64,000 nucleotides of DNA from Chrysomallon squamiferum (GCA_012295275.1 CM022665.1:40873152-40937151); one strand, 5' to 3'. Numbered from the stretch's first letter, positions 34,940-45,985 are shown. Program-made: numbers and translations. Notes: generated by a model not told the origin, from the letters alone.

Positions 34940-35315
34940 TAACATAACAGCAACCAGCATCCACTGACATTATCATGGCACTTTGGATTTCAGTGTCCTA
35001 AGCTGTAGCATTTTTTAGCTTATGTCTAATTCCATTCTTGCATACCACAAACCATTGATAAATTAATCAAAGAACTGTGGCAGGGATTGGAAACAGCCAG
35101 ACTGGCACAAACAGAGATTACGTATAGCAATTATATTTACACATGTTGATGTTATTTTATCACACATTAAGGATATATTTGCTAGTTAATGTTAATCTGT
35201 CTTTGCAGTCATTATTTGTGTTGGTGTCATGGTAGATTGCATCTCATGATTGTATAAGTGGTCTGCTAGCTTGGTGTTTGTTGTGTACTATTTTCATTTC
35301 CACATATCTGCTTTT
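34940..35315. other. Unique sequence, no gene
   Basis: Ordinary complexity; no open frame or motif I can support. Confidence 0.4.
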
Positions 35316-35319
35316 GCTC

Positions 35320-35515
35320 AGTTTCTTCTACAAAAGAGCCAGAGTCCAGAATGACATTAATTTGATGCCAGTTAGTTCTTTGTTGTTTCAGTACTGTGTA
35401 TATCTTTGTTTAGACTTACTTGCTTCCATAACATAGTTTCTTCTATAAAAGAGTCAGAGCCAAAATGACGTTAATTTCTAGACCTTTGTTCTCTCAGCTT
35501 TTCAGTAGATGAAAC
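35320..35515 (+). repeat. Tandem duplication, period about 108 bp
   Basis: AGTTTCTTCTACAAAAGAGC (about 35320) and AGTTTCTTCTATAAAAGAGT (about 35428) head two similar stretches. Each continues CAGAG-CCA-AATGAC(A/G)TTAATTT, with CTTTGTT and a CTCAG/TTCAG further on. Confidence 0.8.
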
Positions 35516-36957
35516 ACACTGAAAGTCTTCATCTTAATAAACTAAAGTCTTAGCTTTTATAATCCAATTCCTCTGGCTGTAATAGAAACTTAATCATTTT
35601 TTTTTTTTTTTTTTTTTTACTTTCATTGAAATGTGGTCATTTATTTTAATTTTTTTAATAATTATTATTATTATTATTATTTTAATTTATTATTATTATT
35701 TTTTATATATTCTCCATCACAATATTATTTTCGTTAATTCTGAAGATTTCTTTTAAAAACACTGATTTGGATCTGAAATTATTTTTCTTATTTTTTTTCT
35801 TCTGATGATTACTTTGAAAAATGATTTGTGTTTATTTTTTAATTAATCAAAAAAAGTTAATATCAGATATTTCAAAAATTATTATTATCATCATGTATTA
35901 ACAAAGGTTCTTTGATCTCTTTAGCTTCAGGTACTGATTGCACTGCATATCAGTATTTTAACTTTTAATTTTTAACAAATTATAATCTTCTGTTGGTTAT
36001 GTTAATCACTGGTGGTTATAGCAAATTTTTAAATTGGACTTCAATGTAATTTAAAATTTTTAAATTATTATTTATTATTAAATTTGTTGATTACCATTGG
36101 TATAGCAGTTTGTTTAACTGAACATCAGTGTTTAAATTGTGGTTATTTGTCAAAAATTATTGACAGCTATATTAAAATTTTTGATTACTATAGACACAAG
36201 TGATATTGTACTTAATTCTTTTTCTTTTTGAAATTATTAGTACATTATTTTTAAAACTTATTAAATTTATTTTAGAATTTTTATCTTTTATAAAGTATAC
36301 ACAATATAGTCCTATATGTGTTGTATTTATTTATTTATTAAGACAATATTAAAGTGATATTGTTCTTTTTAAATTATTTTCTTTTTAGATATGTGATGTA
36401 ACAGTCATTTCCATTCATTTATTATAAATCTGGCTTATAGAGTTTTAAGTTCAAAGCCTTGTGTGTTCTTTAGTTATTTATTTATTTAGTTTTTTAAACT
36501 TTTAATTTATTTAGTTTTTTGTATAAAAATCTCAGATTATAGCATGCTTCTATATCATTTTATACCAAGAAAGTTTTGATCAAGCATTGTTTGTATAAAA
36601 AAAAAAAAAAAAATTAATCTTTAAAAGTATTTTATGTAGTACTGACATTTAAAAAAAAAAAAAAAATGTTTATGCATAAAAAGTAGTGACTCAAAGACTA
36701 ACTCTTGTTTTTTCATACAATAAAATAAAACAGCCTCCTTCACAAAGCTGTGAAAAGCAGAAGTGCAGACAGTACATCTTGAAAGGTCTAAATTTTTATA
36801 TTAAGTATTCTGACATTTGACTGACACACACTTTTTTTGGTGTAAATTAAGTCTGCCCACACATGCTTTTTTTTTTTTTCTGCTTAGTTAACTACAGTTT
36901 TAAGATTTTTTTTGTTTTGTTTTTTTCAGATCACTCCCTTTTATTATTTTTATTATA

Positions 36958-36995
<38 letters not shown>

Positions 36996-37650
36996 AATTT
37001 CTTGTATTATTTTAATTTATTATTATTATCTTAACTTTTAATTCCATGTTTTATTTTTTTAGATTTTTTTTATTATTTTTTTAATCTTTTTTAAATGATT
37101 ATTTTTTTTCATTTTCTTTTATTTATTTATTATTTTTTTTTTTTAAATCTTTTTTATTATTTTTTCATTTATAGCTATCATTTTTATTTTTATTTTATTT
37201 TATTCTAATGTTTTCTTTATTTTAATCTTATTTTTATATATAAATTTTACTTGTCTGTTTTATTCAATATTTTATTTCATTTTACTTAATTGTTTTATCA
37301 TTATTACTTCCTTTTTCTCAAGCACGTAAAACAAAACAAAATTCTTTCATGCTGGGTCAAGCTGATCTTGTTAGTGTCATCAGTCATCAGTTTCTAAAAG
37401 CAAACACACTGATTGACAAGCTGTTACTTTAAAAATAATTTGTCTCCGAGGTCAACTCTAAAATTACAACTTAGCCAAACGTTTGGAAAGATTGACTCTA
37501 TTATTTGCATGACATATCATATTGATTCAAGTAAAGAAAATACCAATCTTTGGTAATTCTGTTAATGTATGAAACTGAAAAATAGATTTATACTTGAACA
37601 GACCAAATGAAATCGAATGATTACTGCCCTTCTTTTGTTTTTGCTGTCTC
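35516..37650. other. AT-rich low-complexity sequence, no gene
   Basis: T22 at 35597-35618, A16-17 runs near 36598 and 36650, (GT)n at 36961-36990 and nearly pure A/T between 36990 and 37320. A loose 105-bp periodicity (TTGATTACCATTGGTATAGC-like) appears at 35990-36200. No coding signal. Confidence 0.65.
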
Positions 37651-38180
37651 TCCAACCCACTTTTAGCCTTTCTGTATCTTCTCTTTCTCTCTCTCTTTCC
37701 CTTTCTAACTATATCCTTTTTCACTATCTTCCCCTTCTCACTACATACTTTTTTTTATTATCTTCCCTTTCTCACTCTATCCCTTTCTCTATTTTCCCTT
37801 TCTCACTGTCTCACTGTATCCTTTTTCACTATCTTCCCTTTGTCACTGTATCCTTTTATCTTCTCTTTCTCACTCTATTCCGTTCTCTGTCTTCCCTTCC
37901 TAATATATCCTTTTTTTACTATTTTTCCTTTCTCACTAATCCTTTTCTTTATCTTCCCTTTTTCTCAATATCACTTTATCACTATATCCTTCTTTCTATC
38001 TGCCCTTTCTCACTATATCCTTCTTTCTATCTTCCCCTTCTCACTACATCCTTTTCTCTGTCATCCCTTTCTCACTATATCTTTTTATCTGTCTTCACTT
38101 TAGTCATTATATCCCTTTTTTTTCCCCTCTCTTTTTCTTCATTTTCTCTAACCCTCTCTCTCTATAAATATATTTATTTA
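37650..38180 (+). repeat. Pyrimidine-rich minisatellite, unit about 33 bp
   Basis: Units of the type TATCTTCCCTTTCTCACTAT plus ATCCTTTTT recur about fifteen times with length variation. The + strand is almost all T and C with isolated A. A 193-codon open frame (37617-38198) and a second overlapping frame exist only because the array lacks stops; the S/F/L-rich peptide is not a protein candidate. Long mirror-like pyrimidine tracts can adopt triplex (H-DNA) structure. Confidence 0.85.
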
Positions 38181-38199
38181 TCCATCTATCTCTATTAAC

Positions 38200-38595
38200 T
38201 TTGTTAATGTAAAAGCTGTTAAGTAATAAATCTGTTAATCATAGGCTATTTTCTTGCTTTGCATGCTCAAACACAGTGATGTCGTAGTGCAGAAAAAAAA
38301 AATAAGAAAAAAATGTTAGTTTGAATATTCAGATTTAGTTTCCAATATGGATTAAAGCAGCTTCTGTCTGCTAAATTATCAGCTGACATTTCTCTCTCAA
38401 TGTCTTTCAGCTTCTATATACTCTTGTCATGTCATGAAACTGGCTAGCCATTTTTTTTTTCTCCCCTACTTTGTGTGATATGCATACAAAATGTTTACTG
38501 AACTTGGAAATTCTGTTGACATGGCTTACGCTGTGAAATATAGAGAGGTGTGAGTTGGAGGGATGTGGTGACTAAGCTGAGATATGTAGAAAAAA
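38200..38595. other. Unique sequence upstream of minisatellite
   Basis: Ordinary complexity with no gene. From about 38535, TGTGAAATATAGAGAGGTGT-type phrases begin to resemble the array that follows. Confidence 0.4.
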
Positions 38596-38599
38596 ATAT

Positions 38600-39005
38600 C
38601 TTAGTGAAATATGGCTGGGAAAGCCAGTAAAATATGGCTAAGCTGTTATGAATATGGCAATAAGTAAAATATGACTAAGCTGTTATGAATATGGAAATAA
38701 GTAAAATATGACAAAGTTGGAAAGAATAGGAAAACAAGTAAAATGTGACCAAGTTGTAAAGAAATGGGAAAACAAGTAAAATATGACCAAGTTGTAAAGA
38801 AATGGGAAAACAAGTAAAATATGACCAAGTTGTAAAGAAATGGGAAAACAAGTTAAATGTGACCAAGTTGTAAAGAAATGGGAAAACAAGTAAAATGTGA
38901 CCAAGTTGTAAAGAAATGGGAAAACAAGTAAAATATGACCAAGCTGTAATGAATGGGAAAACAAACAGAATGTGACCAAGTTGTAAAGAATGGGGGAAAA
39001 TATTA
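38600..39005. repeat. 38-bp minisatellite
   Basis: Unit AAGTAAAATATGACCAAGTT plus GTAAAGAAATGGGAAAAC, about eleven copies. The central copies are almost identical, while the left copies (AATATGACTAAGCTGTTATG) are diverged. Because 38 is not a multiple of three and the minus strand lacks stops, all three minus frames are open over much of the array. Confidence 0.95.
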
Positions 39006-39009
39006 ATAA

Positions 39010-39205
39010 CATTTGGCTAATCTCTTAAATAAAATGAATACATGTCTGACACTAGTTGATCACATTTTATTTATGAATATTGAATGTTGATGATACATTA
39101 TAAAACTGATTACACTGAAGAGGAATCTGAAAGTAGTCAAATGTGCATTAAAGAGGACTGAATCCAGTAGAATGCTACACCTCACCTAGTACTTTAAACA
39201 CAGAT
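39010..39205. other. Unique sequence, no gene
   Basis: Nothing recognisable. Confidence 0.4.
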
Positions 39206-39206
39206 T

Positions 39207-39365
39207 TGTAGTATATGTATGTATGCCTGTCTGTGTATGTATGTAAAATATATATGTATTTAATGTATATATATATATGCAACAAATGTATGTATGTATG
39301 TATTTATATGTGTCTGTCTCTTTGTGTGTGTGTGTGCTGACATACACATGTATGTGTACATAAGA
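39207..39365. repeat. GTAT/TA/TG compound microsatellite
   Basis: GTATGTATGTATG blocks, (TA)n at 39265-39279 and (GT)n at 39323-39336. Confidence 0.9.
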
Positions 39366-39568
39366 AGAAAAAGATACCAATCAAGTTTTGTCTAGTATTT
39401 GAGACATTTTGACAATGTTTGCCCTATCCAAACCAAGTAACCTTACAATGTTAATGTCGAGACCTCTGTATGACAGCAGTGTTACAAAGTGATTGTTCAT
39501 ACACTTTATTATCACCACAGCTGTCAAATCTAAGAAGCCCACTGATCTACAAGCACCTTTTAATATTA

Positions 39569-39812
39569 TCAGATATTGAATTGTGGTATTGGGGGAAATG
39601 TAGAGTATTTATTCAGTACCTTGTTTGTTAAACTGCGATGGGAAGCCATTATCCGCTTTTCAGGGAGGTATGAGGAAAATTGATTAAGTGACAGTCTATC
39701 ACTTAGTGATATAGGAAGTGATGGATCATTGTTTGTTTGTTGTGGATGTAAAATTCGTCTAATCCCAACACTCAAGTTTTCAGCTGTCTTAGACGATGTG
39801 TATTTGTCAGCT
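39569..39812 (-). CDS. Candidate exon-like open frame, unknown
   Basis: On the minus strand about 81 codons are open, from GCT at 39812 to the stop at 39569. The composition is protein-like (for example LSVGIRRILHPQQTNNDPS and SLSDRLSLNQFSSYLPEKR) and not repeat-derived. CAAACAAG|GTACTG gives a possible donor after 39620. No convincing acceptor with a pyrimidine tract is present, and I recognise no family. Confidence 0.2.
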
Positions 39813-39867
39813 CATTGCAGGCCTGACTGCATGTTTCCTTGAATAAAATGTTCATTTAGTTTGCTTT

Positions 39868-40190
39868 TCAAACTTGCTATTTCGTTTAATTTCAATTTAA
39901 AGAAAAAAAAAAAAAAAAAATTCTTTATAATTACTTTTCAATTCACTTTTGTTATGGATCTGAATGTGAAAGTCAAAATTCATGGCTTTTCTACAACAAC
40001 AACAACAGCAAAATATTTTTGTACAACTTGCTATTTTGTTTCAGAACAATTTATAAAAAACAACAACAACAAAAAAACATTCTTTATAATTACTTTTCAA
40101 CGACATATGTGTCATTATGTTCCACCTTTCATAATTTGTGTGTATTTCTTTTATTTCATAAGATTGAAATCATGTGCTCAAATACCACCT
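39868..40190 (+). repeat. Tandem duplication, period about 157 bp
   Basis: CTTGCTATTTCGTTT (about 39873) and CTTGCTATTTTGTTT (about 40028) head two copies. Each is followed by A-rich sequence and TTCTTTATAATTACTTTTCA (near 39920 and 40080). The A18 run at 39902-39919 lies within the first copy. The two overlapping + frames here are artefacts of the duplication. Confidence 0.8.
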
Positions 40191-40263
40191 GTTGGAAAAA
40201 CATTACAAACTTTTGTATGAATTTAGAATTTTTTTTTAGTTATAAATATTTTAAAGGTTGTCT

Positions 40264-40306
40264 TATTATTATTATTATTATTATTATTTTCTTTTTTTTT
40301 TTTTTT
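40264..40306. repeat. (ATT)n and T tract
   Basis: (TTA)n at 40264-40288, then T14. Confidence 0.9.
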
Positions 40307-40395
40307 CTGTAAAAGTTTTTTTCAGTTTTCTTTTGATTAGGATCTTCTGATAGACAGAATTCATGACAGTGTTTTCAATACAGTTTTACTTTTCC

Positions 40396-42152
40396 CACAG
40401 TGATTTGTACTGTAATAACTGTGTTGTATTAAACAAGGTAATGCTTAAACAACAGTGATTTGTACTGAAATATCTGCATTGTATTGAACAAGGTAATGCT
40501 TTAACCACAGTGATTTGTACTGAAATAACTGCATTGTATTGAACAAGTTAATGCTTAAACCACAGTGATTTGTACTGAAATAACTGTTCTATTAAACAAG
40601 TTAATGCTCAAAACACAGTGATTTATACTGAAATAACTGTGTTGTATTAAACAAGTTAATGCTTAAACCACAGTGATTTGTACTGAAATAACTGTTCTAT
40701 TAAACAAGTTAATGCTCAAAACACAGTGATTTATACTGAAATAACTGTGTTGTATTAAACAAGGTAATGCTTAAACCACAGTGATTTGTACTGAAATAAC
40801 TGTTCTATTAAACAAGTTAATGCTTAAACCACAGTGATTTCTACTGAAATAACTGTGTTGTATTAAACAAGGTAATGCTTAAACCACAGTGATTTGTACT
40901 GAAATATCTGCATTGTATTGAACAAGGTAATGCTTAAACCACAGTGATTTGTACTGAAATAACTGTTCTATTAAACAAGTTAATGCTCAAAACACAGTTG
41001 TTTTTGTCAAAACTGTGAAATAACTGTGTTGTATTAAACAAGTTAATGCTTAAACCACAGTGATTTTTACTGAAATGACTGTGTTGTTTTAAACAAGGTA
41101 ATGCTCAAAACACAGTGATTTATACTGAAATAACTGTGTTGTATTAAACAAGTTAATGCTTAAAACACAGAGATTTGTACTGTAATAACTGTGTTGTATT
41201 AAACAAGTTAATGCTTAAACCACAGTGATTTTTACTGAAATGACTGTGTTGTTTTAAACAAGGTAATGCTCAAAACACAGTGATTTATACTGAAATAACT
41301 GTGTTGTATTAAACAAGTTAATGCTTAAACCACAGTTATTTTGTACTGAAATAATTGCATTGTATTAAACAAGGTAATGCTCAAAACACAGAGATTTGTA
41401 CTGAAATAACTGTGTTGTATTAAACAAGTTAATGCTCAAAACACAGTGATTTATACTGAAATAACTGTGTTGTATTAAACAAGTTAATGCTTAAACCACA
41501 GTTATTTTGTACTGAAATAATTGCATTGTAATTCAAAAAACAAGGTGAAATAACTGTGTTGTATTTAAACTACAGTGATTTCTACTGAAATAACTGTGTT
41601 GTATTAAACAAGTTAATGCTTAAACCACAGTTATTTTGTACTGAAATAATTGCATTGTATTAAACAAGGTGAAATGCTCAAAACACAGAGAGTTATTTTC
41701 AAACCACAGTTATTTGGTACTGAAATAACTGTGTTGTATTAAACAAGTTAATGCTCAAAACACAGTGATTTATACTGAAATAACTGTGTTGTATTAAACA
41801 AGTTAATGCTTAAACCACAGTTATTTTGTACTGAAATAATTGCATTGTATTAAACAAGGTAATGCTTAAACTACAGTGATTTCTACTGAAATAACTGTGT
41901 TGTATTAAACAAGTTAATGCTTAAACCACAGTTATTTTGTACTGAAATAACTGCATTGTATTAAACAAGGTAATGCTCAAAACACAGTGATTTCTACTGA
42001 AATAACTGTGTTGTATTAAACAAGTTAATGCTTAAACCAGTTATTTTGTACTGAAATAACTGTGTTGTATTAAACAAGTTAATGCTTAAAACACAGTGAT
42101 TTGTACTGAAATAACTGTGTTGTATTAAACAAGGTAATGCTTAAACCACAGT
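40396..42152 (+). repeat. 55-bp minisatellite, about 32 copies
   Basis: Unit CACAGTGATTTGTACTGAAA, TAACTGTGTTGTATTAAACA, AGTTAATGCTTAAAC (55 bp). Sub-variants carry TGTTCTATTA in place of TGTGTTGTATTA, GCTCAAAA for GCTTAAACC, and TTATTTTGTACTG for TGATTTGTACTG. Between about 40560 and 40860, long and short variants alternate, giving a dimeric higher-order unit of about 108 bp. No long open frame crosses it. Confidence 0.97.
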
Positions 42153-42224
42153 TATTTTCACCACTGCATGTAATATTTAATTTCACAAATCAGTGTGACA
42201 GATACATTCATACTTGTCAGTAAT

Positions 42225-42395
42225 TTGAGGCTCTGTTCCAGTCCCGAGAGAAATGACGGATGAATTAACCAGCTTTGTGAGCATGCCTGAACTTGTAATA
42301 CACTTGTTAGTTCTTCTCAATCACGTGAAACTTTCTGAGCATTTTTTCTTCAAATTTTTATTTTTTGAAACTTTCTTCTTTTTTCAGTTTTTGGA

Positions 42396-42427
<32 letters not shown>

Positions 42428-42430
42428 AAA
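42225..42430 (+). other. Short protein-like open frame ending in T tract
   Basis: From 42225 a + frame is open through EMTDELTSFVSMPELVIHL and on into a phenylalanine run made by the T-rich tract (T25 at 42396-42420). Only about 40 codons have ordinary composition. TCTGTTCCAG at about 42241 could be an acceptor. No family is recognised; chance is likely. Confidence 0.12.
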
Positions 42431-42819
42431 CATTTTTTTTTTTTATAATTTAAAATTCACTTGCACACTAGCCATCGGTCAATTTAGCACTTTTAATAGG
42501 CACATCTTAGATGTTTTGATTATCAAAGTACAGGAAATAATTCAATCTTGGCTTCTGTCAGTTAGAGAAAATGAAGAGAGACAGCAGCCATAGTAGGCAA
42601 GCGTGCAATAGCATCAGCATCTTAAAGCCGTACAGCTTTTTGTTAATTGTGTTACATGTTGCCGCAAACACGTTGTAACTGCAGCAGTTATGTCACATAC
42701 CTGTTTTCTGAACAAAGCCAGAAAGACAGATGACTTGTTACAAACATTTCACCATAATGGAAATGTCATGTTAATAATCAGAAATTGAAAGGTCATTTTT
42801 GTCAAAACCCCTTTCTGTT

Positions 42820-42867
<48 letters not shown>

Positions 42868-43160
42868 CAAACCATAAATTTCGAAGTGCTAAAATGTTAA
42901 AATTCTATCTATTTAAACTTATTTTAATTTTAATTTTTTTTTTAAATTTTTTTTTTAAACTGTAAGTTTTAACATGATAACCATGCTGTTAAAATTCCAT
43001 CTATTTAAGCTTTTTATTTATTTTTATTTTTTATATATATTTTTTTATTAATTTTTTTTTTTAAAGCACAAATTTTAAAAAGTTAAACACAAATCTCTTT
43101 TACAATATGTATTACGTAAAATAGAAAGATCGATATTATAGCAAATAATATCTTTTCAAT
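42430..43160. other. Unique then A/T-rich sequence with T46
   Basis: 42450-42800 has ordinary complexity without coding signal. T46 at 42822-42867 is the longest homopolymer in the window. 42900-43080 is nearly pure A/T, with TTAAAATTC(C/T)ATCTATTTAA seen twice. Confidence 0.6.
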
Positions 43161-43288
43161 AGACTGTGTTTCTGAACTCGTTCAACATAAACACCAAGAA
43201 ACAAGATTCGTGACAATAACAAAAGGTGATTTAGCTTCTTCAAGTCCAGTGACAGTCACTTTTCAATGTGATCAACAACCACAGGCTG

Positions 43289-43596
43289 TTATTTTTGTGA
43301 CAGATTGCTTATTACTCCACTCATAAACTTGTTCATTAGGCCATCTTGCAGTGTAGACAACACCACGAATTTCACTTCTCACACAAGATCCTGAAGTGAT
43401 GAGTTGGTTAATACAGGTTCACAGTATCCAGACAAACCCATGTTGTCTTGTGACACCAATTTGTCTAGGGTTTTGCCCAATCCTATCAAGGTCTGAGCAG
43501 TAAATCCACTTGGAGCATGATGTGAAAGTACACTGTAGAGTTTGTAATGGCATCAGTAAGTGACGTGGTAATTTCAGTGAAGAGACCAGACAACAT
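43289..43596 (-). pseudogene. Candidate broken coding remnant, unknown
   Basis: On the minus strand one frame (43486-43596) starts MLSGLFTEITTSLTDAITNS, then loses its protein-like character. A second frame (43552 down to 43289) then reads GFTAQTLIGLGKTLDKLVSQ, continues LSGYCEPVLTNSSLQDLV, meets a TGA at 43379-43381, and resumes VLSTLQDGLMNKFMSGV before TAA. The pattern fits a decayed gene or exon with one frameshift and one nonsense codon. I cannot name a family, and the sequence may be protein-like by chance. Confidence 0.25.
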
Positions 43597-43730
43597 TTTC
43601 GTAGTTTATGTTTTAAAGTCTTAAAACACCTCGTTAGTCTCTTTATTTACTTAAAACTTGTTACGAGGGATGGTCAAAATTTTCTACTTCCTTTTTGTCC
43701 TTTGAAAAAACAAACTGGGGCAGTTTTAAA

Positions 43731-43755
43731 TTTTTTTTTTTTTTTTTTTTTTTTT
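43731..43755. repeat. T25 homopolymer
   Basis: 25 consecutive T. Read on the minus strand it is an A tract just upstream of the 43.3-43.6 kb remnant, so it is not that sequence's poly(A) tail. Confidence 0.95.
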
Positions 43756-43759
43756 CAAT

Positions 43760-44215
43760 GTGTTCATGTCTGTATATTTGCTTGTGTTTTAATGATTTGT
43801 ATTCATTTTTAGTTTTTATTTCAATTTTGAAAAACTATGTTAACGTGTGTAAATGAGTATATGTATGTGTTTATGAATTATAGCATAAATTGAACTTTAG
43901 TGTACAATGAATGCATCTTAATAAGTGCATAACAATGATAGTCTGTTGTATGCAAGTATGTTATGTAAAAATGTTAATGTGTACATATATTGCATAACTA
44001 TGTTTATATAGTACATTACGTAGGGGTTTTAGTACACTCTATAAGTGTTTTTTTGGTGTTTAATGTATTAAAATGGCTTTTTATGTGTTTTATGTGTTGT
44101 ATTGTTTCATCACTGCATAACACAGCTTTGTATATGCACTGTAAAGTGTTTAAAGTGCTCTGATGCCTTGTAGTCCAAGAAGAATAGGACAAAAAATATA
44201 TATCGGACTTTTTAA
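43760..44215. other. T/G-rich unique sequence, no gene
   Basis: Irregular TGTGTTTATG, TATGTAAAAATG and TTTATGTGTTT phrases suggest a very old repeat. No coding signal. Confidence 0.4.
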
Positions 44216-44217
44216 GT

Positions 44218-44400
44218 TGTAATGCAATTTGTATCAGTCTGGAGTTAAATTATTGCCAAAAGGGTTCATTAGTTACTTCTGCAGGTGTCTCAGCACTAGA
44301 TTGCAGTGCATTTTATATCAGTCCAGAGTCAAATTACTGCCCAAGGAGTCCATCAATCATTTACTGCTGCAGATGCATGAAGCGGCCTTCCACCAGAGGT
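44218..44400 (+). repeat. Tandem duplication, 84 bp, in frame
   Basis: TGTATCAGTCTGGAGTTAAA (about 44231) and TATATCAGTCCAGAGTCAAA (about 44314) head two copies. Because the period is 28 codons, the + frame 44229-44420 shows a repeated YQSGVKLLPK / YQSRVKLLPK peptide. I cannot tell whether the frame is coding or whether the duplication preserved it by chance. Confidence 0.7.
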
Positions 44401-44404
44401 CACC

Positions 44405-44720
44405 ACTGTGGTCTGTTTAATTTCACTTTTCTTCCGATTTTTTCAAGTCTGTTTCTCTTCTTCATCTCTCTTTCTACCATCCATTTGCATCATCCATTTT
44501 TCTGTCTTCTTCTTCTTTTTTGATATTTCTTTTTTTTTTTTTAAATGTTAAATAAGTCAATTGTGATCAAAATGGACTATTTTTGTAAGATTATTTTAAA
44601 ACATTGTATGACAAGATCTTTGACTTAAGAATAAAAGAGAGTCATCATTATGGAGGATCCCAAATTCAAGAAAAAATTACCTTCGTTTTTATTAGTAATA
44701 GACTTAGTCATTGTAGTTTG
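44405..44720. other. Unique sequence, no gene
   Basis: A TCTTCTTCTTTTTT tract at 44500-44545; otherwise nothing recognisable. Confidence 0.45.
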
Positions 44721-44724
44721 TAGC

Positions 44725-44895
44725 TGATGTAATAGTAATAGTAGTAGTAGTTGTATCAGATGTAGTAGTAGTGGTTGTTGCAGTAGTAATAACAGGAGGA
44801 GCAGTAGTAGTAGTAGCTATTATAATTGTGATAGTTAATATAAGTTATAGTAGTAATTGTACTAGTAGTGAAATTTGTTGTTGTTGTAATTACAA
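44725..44895 (+). repeat. (AGT)n-derived trinucleotide repeat
   Basis: Imperfect AGTAGTAGT with TTGTTG and AATAGT variants over 170 bases. Confidence 0.9.
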
Positions 44896-44899
44896 TATA

Positions 44900-45215
44900 T
44901 AGAAATTCACATTGTTCATTCTCCTTTCATTAAAGACATAATAAAAAAAAAATTAAATAAATGAAACAAAATAATAATAATGTCAGAAAACAAAATCTAA
45001 CATCCACACTAATCAAACCTCTTGGATCTGTTGGCAGTGTTTCTTCTTAAACAAGTAATTATTTTATATAATAACACTCTTGCACTAGAAGCAATATTTC
45101 AGATTTCTCATTTTTGCCATTGTCTCTGTTGTCGACAATAAGAATCAATTGCTCAAGAGATTTTGATTGATCAAGATTGAAGCTAGAGGCTGTATCCCAG
45201 TAACACATTGTCTAC
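44900..45215. other. Unique AT-rich sequence, no gene
   Basis: Nothing recognisable. CAAGAGATTTTGATTGATCA near 45153 contains small inverted repeats. Confidence 0.4.
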
Positions 45216-45219
45216 AAAT

Positions 45220-45985
45220 ATTGCTGAACTATCTTTTATCCCAGTGGCACATTGTCTGCAAGTATTGCTGAAGTATATTGTCTAAAAATATTGCTAAGCT
45301 GTCTTTTATTCTAGTAAAACATTGTCGAGAAATATTGCTAGACTATCTTTTATCCAAGTAACACCTAGTCTAGAAATATTTCTACATCGTTGTCTTGAAT
45401 TATTACTAAACTATCTTTTACCCCATTGTTTAGAACTGTTACTAAACTGTCCTTTATCCCATTGTCCATAAATATTACTAAACTTTCTGTTATCCTATTG
45501 TCTGGAAATATTACTAAACTATCTGTTATCCTATTGTCTGGAAATATTATTAACCTATCTTGTAGTTCATTCTGGAAATATTACTAAACTATCTGTTATT
45601 CTATTGTCTGGAAATACTATTATGCTACCTTGTAGTTCATTCTGGAAATATTACTAAACTATCTGTTATTCTATTGTCTGGAAATACTATTATGCTACCT
45701 TGTAGTTCATTCTGGAAATATTACTAAACTATCTGTTATTCTATTGTCTGGAAATACTATTATGCTACCTTGTGGTTCATTCTGGAAATATTACTAAACT
45801 ATCTGTTATTCTATTGTCTGGAAATACTATTAACCTATCTTGTAGTTCATTCTGGAAATATTACTAAACTATCTTGTAACTCACTGTCTGGAAATATTAC
45901 TAAACTATCTTTTACCCCATTGTCTTGAAATACTACTAAACTATCTTTTGTCCCCATTGTCTGGAAATATTACTAAACTTGTCTC
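45220..45985 (+). repeat. 36-bp minisatellite with 70-bp dimer units
   Basis: Basic unit CTGGAAATATTACTAAACTA plus TCTGTTATTCTATTGT (36 bp). In the middle (about 45540-45860) it alternates with a 34-bp variant, CTGGAAATACTATTATGCTA plus CCTTGTAGTTCATT. The result is four nearly identical 70-bp dimers flanked on both sides by more diverged single units. Confidence 0.95.

Noticed and set aside
37617-38198. 193-codon open frame, the longest in the window
   Set aside because: It lies entirely in a T/C-rich minisatellite; the S/F/L-rich peptide repeats with the DNA unit, and overlapping frames are open too.
38683-39012. 109-codon minus frame with repeated LVTF/LFSHF peptides
   Set aside because: It is a translation of the 38-bp minisatellite, open in several frames.
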